In this document: in pieces, positions 1 to 6,256 of the stretch
Layout: each line of letters starts with the position of its first letter
How positions within the stretch are numbered: the first letter of the stretch is position 1
The notes under the pieces: model-generated
Seen by the model: the letters and a program-made list of their open reading frames with translations, nothing else
What the model was told of the DNA's origin: nothing
Database searches by the model: none
Source: Syntrophomonadaceae bacterium
Lineage (GTDB): Bacteria > Bacillota > Dethiobacteria > DTU022 > UBA8154
Assembly (NCBI GenBank): GCA_007122565.1
Contig: SKTJ01000223.1
Location: forward strand, 1 to 7,545
Length of the DNA: 7,545 bases
Direction: 5' to 3'
Translations under genes and position numbers: made by a program

Positions 1-2025
1 CCGGCAGAACAGGCAGAAATTAAACTCGCCCGTTTACAGTTGTTCGTTCTCTGGCAGATGACCTTTCCCGGGGCACCCTGTGTCTATTACGGAGACGAGG
101 CGGGGATGGAGGGGGGCACAGATCCTGAAAATCGTGGGGCTTTTCCCTGGGGGCAGGAGAACGAAGAGATTCGAAAAATCTTCCATACTCTGATTGCCCT
201 GCGCAATCATTACGATGTGCTGCGCAGCGGGGCCTGGGAACCCCTTCATGCTGCGGGAGGCGCTTATGCTTACCTGCGGGTTATTGAAGACGGGTTGGAC
301 CCGTTTGGACAGGAAATGCAAAATAACGTTGCAGTTGTTCTGCTCAACCGTGACCGGGAGCAGGAGGCCGTTTTTGATCTGGATCTAAGCCGCTGGGGCG
401 GAGCATCGTTTGTGGACCCCCTGGAAAACTACCGGGAAATCCACCTAAAGGAAAACCATTTACAAATAACTGTGCCGCCCTTACAGGGACGCCTGTTGTT
501 GCAGGATCGGTGGAGTGCCAACAAAGAGATGGAGCGCAGCTGTGGTATTCTGCTTCATCCCACGTCTTTGCCTTCTTCCGGAGGAATCGGTGACCTGGGA
601 GCGGAGGCGTATCATTTTGTGGATTTCCTCGCAGAAAGTGCTCAGGCTTACTGGCAGGTCCTACCTTTAAACCCTCCGGCCGCAGGCAACTCTCCCTACC
701 AGTGTTTTTCCGCCTTTGCCGGGGATCCGCTGCTCATAGACTTGCGGAAACTTGTAGAACAGGGGCTGCTGCGGCAGGCTGAACTGGAAAAGTTGCATCA
801 GTTGCCCGCCGGGACTGTGGATTTTGCCGCCGTGAAGGGGCAAAAGGATAAGATGCTGCGCCGTGCCTTCTCCCGCTTTACAGAGGATGACGATGCATAC
901 CGGGATTTTTGTATGCGGCATCAAGGTTGGTTGGAAGAATTTGCCCTTTTCATGGCTTTAAAAAAGCATTTTGGCGGCCAGCCCTGGAACAAGTGGGAGC
1001 AGGGGGCTGCTTTTCGTCACGATCATGTGCTCGACCATTACGGCGAACTTTTGTCTGCAGAAATCAATTATTACAAATTTCAACAATTCATTTTCTTTAA
1101 CCAGTGGCTGGAGCTTAAAGAATACGCCGGAGTGCGCAATATAAAAATAATCGGTGATATGCCTCTTTTTGTAGCCCATGACAGCAGCGATGTGTGGAGC
1201 AGGCCCCACCTTTTTGCCCTCGACGAGCAGGGCAGCCCACTGACCATGGCTGGTGTCCCCCCCGACTATTTTTGTGAAACAGGCCAGCTCTGGGGTAACC
1301 CCCTTTACCGGTGGGACGTAATGCAAAAAGAGGGTTACCACTGGTGGAAAGAGCGGTTGCGGGTACTGGCCGGGTTGGTTGATCTCATGCGCATCGATCA
1401 TTTCCGCGGTTTGGAGGCGTACTGGGAGGTTCCCGCGGGAGAAAAGACGGCTGAGAAAGGAAAGTGGGTGAAGGGACCGGGAGAAGATCTGTTCAAAAGT
1501 TTGCGCGAAGAGCTGGGGGAATTGCCATTAATCGCTGAAGATCTTGGTCTCATAACACCGGAGGTGAAAGAGCTTAAACAGCGCATCGGTATCCCGGGGA
1601 TGAAGGTCCTGCAATTCATGGTGGAACCAAATCTTGAAGCATCCCTGGAGTTGCCCCTTTATGAGCAGGATACGGTACTTTACACGGGGACTCATGACAA
1701 CGACACCCTCCTCGGATGGTGCTGCAAAGGTGCAACTGAACAAGATCGCCATGAAGATTTATGCCGCCACTTAATCGAAATGGTACTGCACAGCGACGCT
1801 TACCTGGTGATTATTCCCTTACAGGATATACTTTTCCTGGACAGTAGCGCCCGCATGAATATACCCGGCACTGCGGAGGGTAATTGGCATTGGCGGCTCA
1901 AGGGAGATGAACTTACTAACGAGGTAGCCCGGGAATTACGGGAGTTAACGGAAAAATACAATCGCGATCTAACATCCGGCTCTTCATTAGAGTCAGGAGT
2001 CAAAAGAATGAAAAAAGATTTGTAA
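1..2025 (+). CDS. malQ: Fused GH13 alpha-glucanase (C-terminal part) and 4-alpha-glucanotransferase (MalQ), 5' partial
   Basis: The frame is open from base 1, so the gene starts upstream; 674 residues are visible. Residues 1 to about 170 are the end of a GH13 barrel and its beta-sandwich domain: the GH13 strand-8 region reads PGAPCVYYGDEAGMEGGTDP, as in neopullulanase/cyclomaltodextrinase-type enzymes. The GH13 catalytic residues lie upstream and cannot be checked. From residue 177 (Met at 529) a full-length GH77 amylomaltase of about 498 residues follows, starting GILLHPTSLPSS. By family knowledge its triad is the nucleophile Asp in RIDHF (codon 1396-1398), the acid/base Glu in IAEDLG (1537-1539) and the Asp of THDND (1696-1698). 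All three are present, so the domain should be active. It transfers alpha-1,4-glucan segments between maltodextrins and releases glucose in the cytoplasm. No signal peptide can be judged. The glucokinase gene downstream fits a starch or glycogen breakdown role. An internal start at 529 could give free MalQ. Confidence 0.93.
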   Translation, partial: PAEQAEIKLARLQLFVLWQMTFPGAPCVYYGDEAGMEGGTDPENRGAFPWGQENEEIRKIFHTLIALRNHYDVLRSGAWEPLHAAGGAYAYLRVIEDGLDPFGQEMQNNVAVVLLNRDREQEAVFDLDLSRWGGASFVDPLENYREIHLKENHLQITVPPLQGRLLLQDRWSANKEMERSCGILLHPTSLPSSGGIGDLGAEAYHFVDFLAESAQAYWQVLPLNPPAAGNSPYQCFSAFAGDPLLIDLRKLVEQGLLRQAELEKLHQLPAGTVDFAAVKGQKDKMLRRAFSRFTEDDDAYRDFCMRHQGWLEEFALFMALKKHFGGQPWNKWEQGAAFRHDHVLDHYGELLSAEINYYKFQQFIFFNQWLELKEYAGVRNIKIIGDMPLFVAHDSSDVWSRPHLFALDEQGSPLTMAGVPPDYFCETGQLWGNPLYRWDVMQKEGYHWWKERLRVLAGLVDLMRIDHFRGLEAYWEVPAGEKTAEKGKWVKGPGEDLFKSLREELGELPLIAEDLGLITPEVKELKQRIGIPGMKVLQFMVEPNLEASLELPLYEQDTVLYTGTHDNDTLLGWCCKGATEQDRHEDLCRHLIEMVLHSDAYLVIIPLQDILFLDSSARMNIPGTAEGNWHWRLKGDELTNEVARELRELTEKYNRDLTSGSSLESGVKRMKKDL

Positions 2026-2042
2026 CTGTTCAGGTGTATACC

Positions 2043-2226
2043 CCGGAGTGCAGGGTACCTGTTCGGAAACCGCAGTCTCAAGCAAAAGATCCTAAAGTGG
2101 CCTTTACCGGCCCGGTCACATGCTTTGGCTCGCTGGCGCTCAGACACGTAGCATGTGGAACCCCCCGGGACGGTAAAGGCTTTGACCGAGCCTGAACGGT
2201 TCCTCACAGGCAATCCTGCACTCCGG
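2043..2226. repeat. 184-nt imperfect inverted repeat, long hairpin element
   Basis: The ends are a perfect 12-bp inverted repeat: CCGGAGTGCAGG (2043-2054) pairs with 2215-2226. Pairing continues inward: CCTGT (2058-2062) with 2206-2210; GGAAACCG (2065-2072) with CGGTTCC (2197-2203), one bulged A; 2100-2115 with 2165-2180, 15 of 16 pairs; and CACATGCT (2117-2124) with AGCATGTG (2150-2157), leaving a 25-nt apical loop. The arms differ by mismatches and small bulges, as in an old element or a selected RNA structure. It starts 17 bases after the malQ stop and has no T-tract after it, so it is not an ordinary terminator. A diverged copy of its right arm lies at 7301-7340. It could be a miniature inverted-repeat element without a transposase, a structured RNA, or an mRNA-stabilising hairpin. 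I see no reading frame inside it. Confidence 0.85.
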
Positions 2227-2340
2227 ATGCAACTTGATGTTAATAAGCTCCTTGAGTGCTGAGTATTTACAAAGATTTTTAATCATCGTGCAAGGCTACG
2301 GGAAGCTGTTGAAACTGACTTATCTCTTTATGGAAAATGG
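2227..2340. other. Gene-free stretch before the glucokinase
   Basis: The whole gap between the two sugar genes is 315 bases. Apart from the hairpin element at 2043-2226, I find no reading frame, no convincing sigma-A promoter and no terminator in the remaining 114 bases, which are fairly AT-rich. If the element separates transcripts, a glucokinase promoter must lie here, but I cannot point to one. Confidence 0.4.
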
Positions 2341-2344
2341 GTGA
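2339..2344 (+). promoter_or_regulatory. Shine-Dalgarno-like GGGTGA that favours a TTG start at 2350
   Basis: The GTG start at 2341 has only a weak purine stretch upstream (GGAAAATGG). GGGTGA, which overlaps that GTG, stands five bases before an in-frame TTG at 2350. The TTG start would give a product beginning MHYYIGVDLGGTK, close to the usual N-terminus of ROK kinases. Confidence 0.35.
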
Positions 2345-3309
2345 ACTTATTGCATTATTATATTGGTGTAGACCTTGGAGGGACGAAAATACGGGTGGCC
2401 CTGGCCCGGAGCGGCGGCGAGATAGTGGATGTGCGCTCTTTCCCCACCGAAGCGGAGCGTGGTACGGAGACAGTGCTGGCCAATCTACAGTCCGGAGTGG
2501 ATGTATTACTGGCGGATGGGGGCTGCCCGTGGGATAAAGTGGCAGGCATGGGTGTTTGTGTGGCTGGTTTCTACGATTGTAAGGCTGAATTAATGATAAA
2601 ATCTCCCAACCTCCCCGGATGGGAGTTTTTTCAGTTGAAACAAAAATTGGAAGATTTATTTGCCCTTCCCATAGTCATAGAGAATGACGCCAGCGCGGCG
2701 GCTTATGGAGAATTCTGCTTTGGGACCGGCCGGGGACAGGAAGACATGCTGCTGCTTACACTGGGAACGGGAATTGGGGGAGGCTTGGTTTTAGGAGGCA
2801 AGCTGTATCGTGGCAGTCGGGGATTTGGGGGGGAAATTGGTCATATCCCCATCCTGCCTGATGGTCCCCGTTGTGGTTGTGGCCGCCGCGGTTGTTTGGA
2901 AGCCCTCGCTTCAGGGACAGCTATTGCCCGGGAAGGACGCAATCTTCTTGCCGGCCACGGCACAACCTTATTGCGGGAGATGGTTGCTGTTTCCGGGGAT
3001 TTGCGGGCAGAGCATGTTTTTGAGGCAGCCCGCCTGGGTGATGCAGCATCAAACGGGATCATTGATCGTGCGGCTTATTACCTGGGTCGGGCGCTGGCTA
3101 TCGCTGTGGCTATTCTAAACCCGGGAATTGTTGTGCTTAGCGGCGGAATAGCCGCCAACGGGGAGCAGTTCTTTGATCCGGTGCGCCGGCATTTTCACGC
3201 AGCCGTGCTCCCCCTCCTCGCAACAGAAATGCTGATTGCCGGTGGCCGGCTCGGTGCCGATTCAGGGATTCGGGGCATCCTCCAACTGGTTGAGGAGCAA
3301 CTGGAATAA
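2341..3309 (+). CDS. glcK: ROK-family glucokinase
   Basis: This 322-residue protein (319 if the TTG at 2350 is the start) has the usual length of a ROK sugar kinase and the family motifs in order. The phosphate-binding DLGGTK is at residues 11-16, and ENDASAAA at 114-121 carries the expected catalytic base Asp116. The glycine-rich LTLGTGIGGG is at 139-148. GEIGH at 164-168 is followed by the zinc-type CGCGRRGC cluster (Cys178, Cys180, Cys185, with His168), then a second nucleotide-side motif VVLSGGI at 264-270. It should phosphorylate glucose with ATP in the cytoplasm. Its place after a maltodextrin-processing gene supports glucose as substrate, since MalQ releases free glucose. There is no N-terminal helix-turn-helix, so it is a kinase and not a ROK repressor. 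N-acetylglucosamine or mannose cannot be fully excluded as substrates. Confidence 0.93.
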   Translation: MNLLHYYIGVDLGGTKIRVALARSGGEIVDVRSFPTEAERGTETVLANLQSGVDVLLADGGCPWDKVAGMGVCVAGFYDCKAELMIKSPNLPGWEFFQLKQKLEDLFALPIVIENDASAAAYGEFCFGTGRGQEDMLLLTLGTGIGGGLVLGGKLYRGSRGFGGEIGHIPILPDGPRCGCGRRGCLEALASGTAIAREGRNLLAGHGTTLLREMVAVSGDLRAEHVFEAARLGDAASNGIIDRAAYYLGRALAIAVAILNPGIVVLSGGIAANGEQFFDPVRRHFHAAVLPLLATEMLIAGGRLGADSGIRGILQLVEEQLE

Positions 3310-3363
3310 TAGTTTAGTTGACCGCGTTTTTCCAACTCTTTCCGCAAAACGTAAAAAGACAGT

Positions 3364-3386
3364 AACCTTTTTTTTGTTTAATCGTT
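3364..3386 (+). promoter_or_regulatory. Possible ECF-type promoter of the sigma operon
   Basis: The sequence AAC, 16 bases, CGTT (AAC 3364-3366, CGTT 3383-3386) sits about 150 bases before the sigma gene. Gram-positive ECF sigma factors commonly use an AAC-centred -35 and a CGT-type -10 at this spacing, and many control their own operon. A T-run fills the spacer. TATAAT at 3386-3391 is an alternative sigma-A -10, but it lacks a good -35. This is motif matching only. Confidence 0.3.
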
Positions 3387-3468
3387 ATAATAATTGAACG
3401 GCACTAAGCAGCCGGGCTACTCTCCAGATCCAGTCAGGTGCGGGAAAAAGTGGTTACTTATCCGGGTG

Positions 3469-3502
3469 GCAGGAAAACCGACTGTCGGTGTAGAATTTTT
3501 AT
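3469..3502 (+). other. GCAGGA-N18-GAATTTTTAT leader motif, copy 1
   Basis: GCAGGA at 3469-3474 is followed after 18 bases by GAATTTTTAT (3493-3502). The spacer holds the short palindrome CCGACTGTCGG (3478-3488). A similar arrangement, with a 17-base spacer, lies on the minus strand in the ABC-operon leader (7218-7250). Both are upstream of an operon start. The function is unknown and the match is short. Confidence 0.3.
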
Positions 3503-3537
3503 TCTTTGGGTAAAACGCCGGTATTTGGAGATTAAAG

Positions 3538-4146
3538 ATGCCACCCGCCGCGAAGGCTGGGAAAAGGAGAGGTCCAGCGGTGTTGTTTAAGGATAAAGAG
3601 CAGGAAATGGTTGTGCGGGCACAGCAGGATCCGAACATGTTTGCGCCGCTGTACGACCAATATTTTCCTAAGATATACAGCTATGTTTACCATCGGGTAC
3701 ACAATACCCAACTCGCCGAGGATCTGGTGTCAGAGACTTTTTACAAAGCTCTGGCTAATATTGAGAAATTCAGGTGGCAGGAGCGTTCCTTTGCATGCTG
3801 GCTGTACACAATTGCCCGCAACCAGATTGTGGATAATTACCGCAAACAGAGTCCTCTTCTAATGGATGATGCTATGGTAAACGAGTTGGTAGCCCCGGAA
3901 AAGGAAGACCCGGTGGCAAAAGTTTTGCAAAATAGTGCGGCCGATGAACTCCTCGCCGCCATATATACACTCAGTCCCGATCAGCAGGATGCTCTGTTGC
4001 TCCGTTTTCGTGAAGGGCTGCGCTTGAAAGAGATTGCCAAGGTTTTGGGAAAAAATGAGGGAGCGGTTAAATCGTTGCTCTTTCGTGGACTGAAAAGTCT
4101 GAGGCGTAAACTGAACTGGAAGGAGGGAAGTAGTAATGAGTCATGA
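3538..4146 (+). CDS. ECF-type RNA polymerase sigma factor
   Basis: This is a two-domain sigma-70 protein of the extracytoplasmic-function class. Region 2 spans about residues 35-103: the core-binding stretch AEDLVSETF is at 60-68, and a -10 recognition helix region ends in YTIARNQIVDNYRK. Region 4 spans about 141-191, with LSPDQQDALLLRF followed by a helix-turn-helix, LKEIAKVLGKNEGAVKSLLF. The ATG at 3538 has GGAG seven bases upstream. An in-frame GTG at 3580 has a much stronger site and would remove a basic, poorly family-like 14-residue N-terminus, giving 188 residues. The next gene overlaps its end by 11 bases and encodes a probable anti-sigma factor, so the two are likely translationally coupled. 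Its regulon is unknown; autoregulation from 3364-3386 is possible. Confidence 0.93.
   Translation: MPPAAKAGKRRGPAVLFKDKEQEMVVRAQQDPNMFAPLYDQYFPKIYSYVYHRVHNTQLAEDLVSETFYKALANIEKFRWQERSFACWLYTIARNQIVDNYRKQSPLLMDDAMVNELVAPEKEDPVAKVLQNSAADELLAAIYTLSPDQQDALLLRFREGLRLKEIAKVLGKNEGAVKSLLFRGLKSLRRKLNWKEGSSNES
3564..3572 (+). promoter_or_regulatory. Strong Shine-Dalgarno AAGGAGAGG for an alternative GTG start at 3580
   Basis: AAGGAGAGG stands seven bases before the in-frame GTG at 3580-3582, within the first codons of the longer form of the sigma gene. It pairs with the 16S tail better than the GGAG before the ATG at 3538. Starting here gives MLFKDKEQEMVVRAQQ, which reads like a normal ECF N-terminus. 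I think the GTG is at least a co-used start. Confidence 0.5.
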
Positions 4147-5383
4147 CCACCGCTGGGAAGATTCCATGGATGAACTGTGTGCATCCCCGGAAGAAGCAGC
4201 CGGTTTAAAGGAAACAGCGTTACTGTTTAACCAGTTGCCCGAAACTCATTACTCCTCATCTTTCCAGGAGGAACTCAAACAAAAGCTCCTATCCCAGGCT
4301 GCAAAACAAGGTAAGGAACGGCAGCGTCAGCGGAGTTTTATTTCTGTATTGGAAAAGGTGCGGAGCCTGTCCTGGCGTCGCTCACGTTCGCTTGGTCTTG
4401 TGGCGGCGGCGGTGATGCTCATTTTCATTGCCGGGAGCATTTTAAATAATTCGACTATCGATCCAGTTAAACCTGAAGCGGGCGGGCCGAAAAATGGTGA
4501 AGCTCCCCTATTAAGTGAAGCTGGCGGTATCTTGCAGGAAGGCAGTGACACTTCGCCTGCAGACCCTCTTGTTGGTGATAAATCGGATCCGGTTACGGAA
4601 GAACCGTCGCCTGGTGGTGAAGTAGAAGGTGCCGGGGAGCAGGATTCTATTACTGCCACAGAAGAAGGCAGAACCTCTCCAGACAGTTCTTCACAACAGC
4701 AAAGTGAACCCACTATACCTGACGGGCAGCAGAATGGAGAAAGTGATGATGTGGCTCCTCTGCCTGATGAACCTGATTTTGAGGTGTATAAAAACCGTCG
4801 CACCTTTACTGTAGCTGGGAATATAGTGCTCAATTACGGCTCTGCAGCAGATGAATATCACCCTGTGGAGAATGTAAAGTATAACTGGGAACCAAATAAG
4901 ATTGTCCTTGCCGCAGAGAATGGGTACAGTTTTGGTACAACGGAATGGGCCAGGCAACTTCTCACCGATGAAGGCTTTAGAGTCAGAGCCGGGGATACGG
5001 TCAAGGTAAATATGCAGGAGACGGTGCAGGGCCTGTATGCAGAAATATTTTATCAGGTGTCACCGGCTCTCGTATTGCATGTTCATCAGGATAAAGGCAT
5101 CCTTGCTTATTATTATGAAGAAAAAAGTAACGTCGCCCCGCAGGGCTTTTACCCACTGCTTGCTCCGGCAAAGGCCCTTGAGCAGCAACTCCAATTGAAG
5201 AGTTCTGTTGAAGGTCAACAATTGCACTTCTCTTTCCGCGAAGTAAAATTTACCTATTATGACTTCCTGGTGGAAAAAGACGGCACCCAGGAAAAGATGC
5301 GCCTTCCGGCCTATAGTTTTACGGGCAGCGAAATGCATCAGGGTAAAGAGGCAATAAGCTTTTACGTGCCGGCGGGGAAGTAA
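4136..5383 (+). CDS. Probable membrane anti-sigma factor with an unrecognised outer domain
   Basis: This 415-residue protein starts inside the sigma gene, with AAGGAGG (4120-4126) nine bases before the ATG. Residues 1-85 are a charged cytoplasmic part containing LFNQLPETHYSSSFQEELKQ, an arrangement seen in some anti-sigma and DUF5667-like N-termini. It lacks the HxxxCxxC motif of zinc-binding anti-sigma domains. A single membrane helix spans about 86-104, preceded by WRRSRS, so the C-terminus should be outside. Residues 105-215 are a flexible linker rich in Glu, Asp, Pro, Gly, Ser and Gln. Residues 216-415 form a folded domain that I cannot assign; it is rich in aromatic beta-like segments (QLHFSFREVKFTYYDFLVEK). 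Overlap with the sigma gene and the one-helix topology suggest that it holds the sigma factor until an outer signal arrives. The role is inferred from context. Confidence 0.75.
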   Translation: MSHDHRWEDSMDELCASPEEAAGLKETALLFNQLPETHYSSSFQEELKQKLLSQAAKQGKERQRQRSFISVLEKVRSLSWRRSRSLGLVAAAVMLIFIAGSILNNSTIDPVKPEAGGPKNGEAPLLSEAGGILQEGSDTSPADPLVGDKSDPVTEEPSPGGEVEGAGEQDSITATEEGRTSPDSSSQQQSEPTIPDGQQNGESDDVAPLPDEPDFEVYKNRRTFTVAGNIVLNYGSAADEYHPVENVKYNWEPNKIVLAAENGYSFGTTEWARQLLTDEGFRVRAGDTVKVNMQETVQGLYAEIFYQVSPALVLHVHQDKGILAYYYEEKSNVAPQGFYPLLAPAKALEQQLQLKSSVEGQQLHFSFREVKFTYYDFLVEKDGTQEKMRLPAYSFTGSEMHQGKEAISFYVPAGK

Positions 5384-5421
5384 GTATGAATAAGGAGTCA
5401 GGGACAGAATAAAGCGTAAAC

Positions 5422-5453
5422 AAAAACCGCCCAGTTAAACTGAGGCGGTTTTT
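5422..5453. terminator. Bidirectional Rho-independent terminator
   Basis: AAAAACCGCC (5422-5431) pairs with GGCGGTTTTT (5444-5453). The stem continues as CAGT/ACTG around a three-base loop, with one bulged A. T-runs follow on both strands (TTTTTATTTT on plus, TTTTTG on minus). It lies 38 bases after the anti-sigma stop and 77 bases beyond the permease stop, so it can end both convergent operons. Confidence 0.93.
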
Positions 5454-5470
5454 ATTTTAGGCCAGAACAT

Positions 5471-5488
5471 AGTTGACACGTGTCAACT
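5471..5488. repeat. 18-bp perfect palindrome AGTTGACACGTGTCAACT
   Basis: The two nine-base arms are exact reverse complements around a CACGTG core. It sits between the terminator and the 3' end of the permease, in a place where no promoter is needed. No T-tract follows. It could be a protein-binding site, a repeat-family unit or a remnant of an element end. Confidence 0.75.
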
Positions 5489-5508
5489 CTACTTGGCTTT
5501 CGCCTATC

Positions 5509-5524
5509 CAACTATCCAACTAAT
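5509..5524. repeat. Tandem repeat of CAACTATC
   Basis: CAACTATC at 5509-5516 is followed at once by a seven-of-eight copy, CAACTAAT sharing CAACTA, within the wider run CTATCCAACTATCCAACTA. It is an eight-base period just outside the permease stop. On the minus strand it reads TAGTTGGA twice. It probably arose by slippage; no function is evident. Confidence 0.5.
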
Positions 5525-5530
5525 TTTGCC

Positions 5531-6256
5531 CTACACTTCCAGGTTGCGCCAGAAATGTTGCGCCAGAATGTAGAGGGCAATGGAGAGCAGTAGCATGACC
5601 GGCAGAAAAATCCAGGGATAGGATGCGCCATGCAAGTAATCGGCGCCACCCATATAATAAAAAGGAGAAATGAAGTGTGTTTCATTAAATAATCCGAAAC
5701 CGTAAAGGATAAAACAGCAAAAAGCAGAGATTGTTCCTGCTTTAACGGGGTCGGTAGTAAGCACAGAGAAGAGAACGGTAAGCTGAAAAACAAAAATGAG
5801 TCCCATAAGCGTTAGCATAATAACAGCCATAAAAGGTCCTGAGGCAATGTGGTAACCGAGTAGGCGGGAAGATAAAATTACTAAAAAAGCTGAGGCAATT
5901 AAAGTGCAACATAGCAGCAGCAATGCAGCCACCGTCTTGGTGCGAAATATTGTATCCCGTGAAAGGGGAGTATTAAACAGGAAAAGGATAGTTCCCCTCG
6001 CCCGCTCCAGGGAGAAGGAGCCCATGCCCATCACGATGGCAACCGCGGCCCCTAATTGAGGCAATAACCCTGCACTCCAGTGACTCCAGATATAATGGTT
6101 AAAAGAGACCGTAAGGACATGGCTCCCGTTTCCCGGGAAGAAAATCACGCTTGCTATGGCAAGCAGTCCAAGAACCAGTGTACATAGAAGATACTTGCTT
6201 CTGTTCTCCAGCAGTTCTTTGCTAAGTAGATGAGGATTGATCCGTTCTGTAACCAT
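5531..6256 (-). CDS. ABC-2 type transporter permease
   Basis: The protein has 241 residues and about six hydrophobic helices: roughly 22-40, 61-82, 108-132, 140-166, 172-190 and 213-235. Between helices two and three the stretch FSLERARGTILFLFNTPLSR resembles the cytoplasmic coupling segment of ABC-2 permeases, where a Glu and a GT..L...P.SR pattern are common. The ATG at 6254-6256 lies inside the upstream ATPase gene and has AAGGAGGA eight bases before it (plus-strand 6265-6272), so translation should be coupled. It would form the membrane part of an exporter or membrane-stress transporter with that ATPase. The substrate is unknown. The last codons contain a 12-base sequence repeated with a 14-base period (5543-5568), which sets the frame of the final residues. 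Confidence 0.88.
   Translation of the reverse strand: MVTERINPHLLSKELLENRSKYLLCTLVLGLLAIASVIFFPGNGSHVLTVSFNHYIWSHWSAGLLPQLGAAVAIVMGMGSFSLERARGTILFLFNTPLSRDTIFRTKTVAALLLLCCTLIASAFLVILSSRLLGYHIASGPFMAVIMLTLMGLIFVFQLTVLFSVLTTDPVKAGTISAFCCFILYGFGLFNETHFISPFYYMGGADYLHGASYPWIFLPVMLLLSIALYILAQHFWRNLEV
5543..5568. repeat. 12-base direct repeat in the 3' end of the permease gene
   Basis: GTTGCGCCAGAA occurs at 5543-5554 and again at 5557-5568, a period of 14 bases. On the coding strand the two copies are read in different frames (ILAQ and FWRN). A 14-base duplication would have shifted the frame of the C-terminal residues. Confidence 0.8.

Noticed and set aside
958..1401. Minus-strand open frame of 147 codons inside malQ
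   Set aside because: It is fully antisense to conserved GH77 sequence and has no recognisable domain.
1800..2213. Minus-strand open frame of 137 codons across the end of malQ and the hairpin element
   Set aside because: It is antisense to a well-supported gene, has no family-like motifs, and its N-terminal part is the translated hairpin arm.
2252..2330. TTGAGT or TTGAAA boxes as -35 elements for the glucokinase
   Set aside because: Neither has an acceptable -10 box at 16-18 bases.
3317..3352. Weak hairpin CGTTTT/AAAACG after the glucokinase as a terminator
   Set aside because: The stem is only six weak pairs with a 15-base loop, and the T-run that follows is too far away.
4327..4833. Minus-strand open frame of 168 codons inside the anti-sigma gene
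   Set aside because: It mirrors the acidic low-complexity linker; the Ser/Pro/Gly-rich translation is a typical shadow.
5495..5504. GGC-GAAA-GCC mini-hairpin on the minus strand
   Set aside because: Three base pairs are too few to support a feature, and the surrounding bases do not extend the stem reliably.
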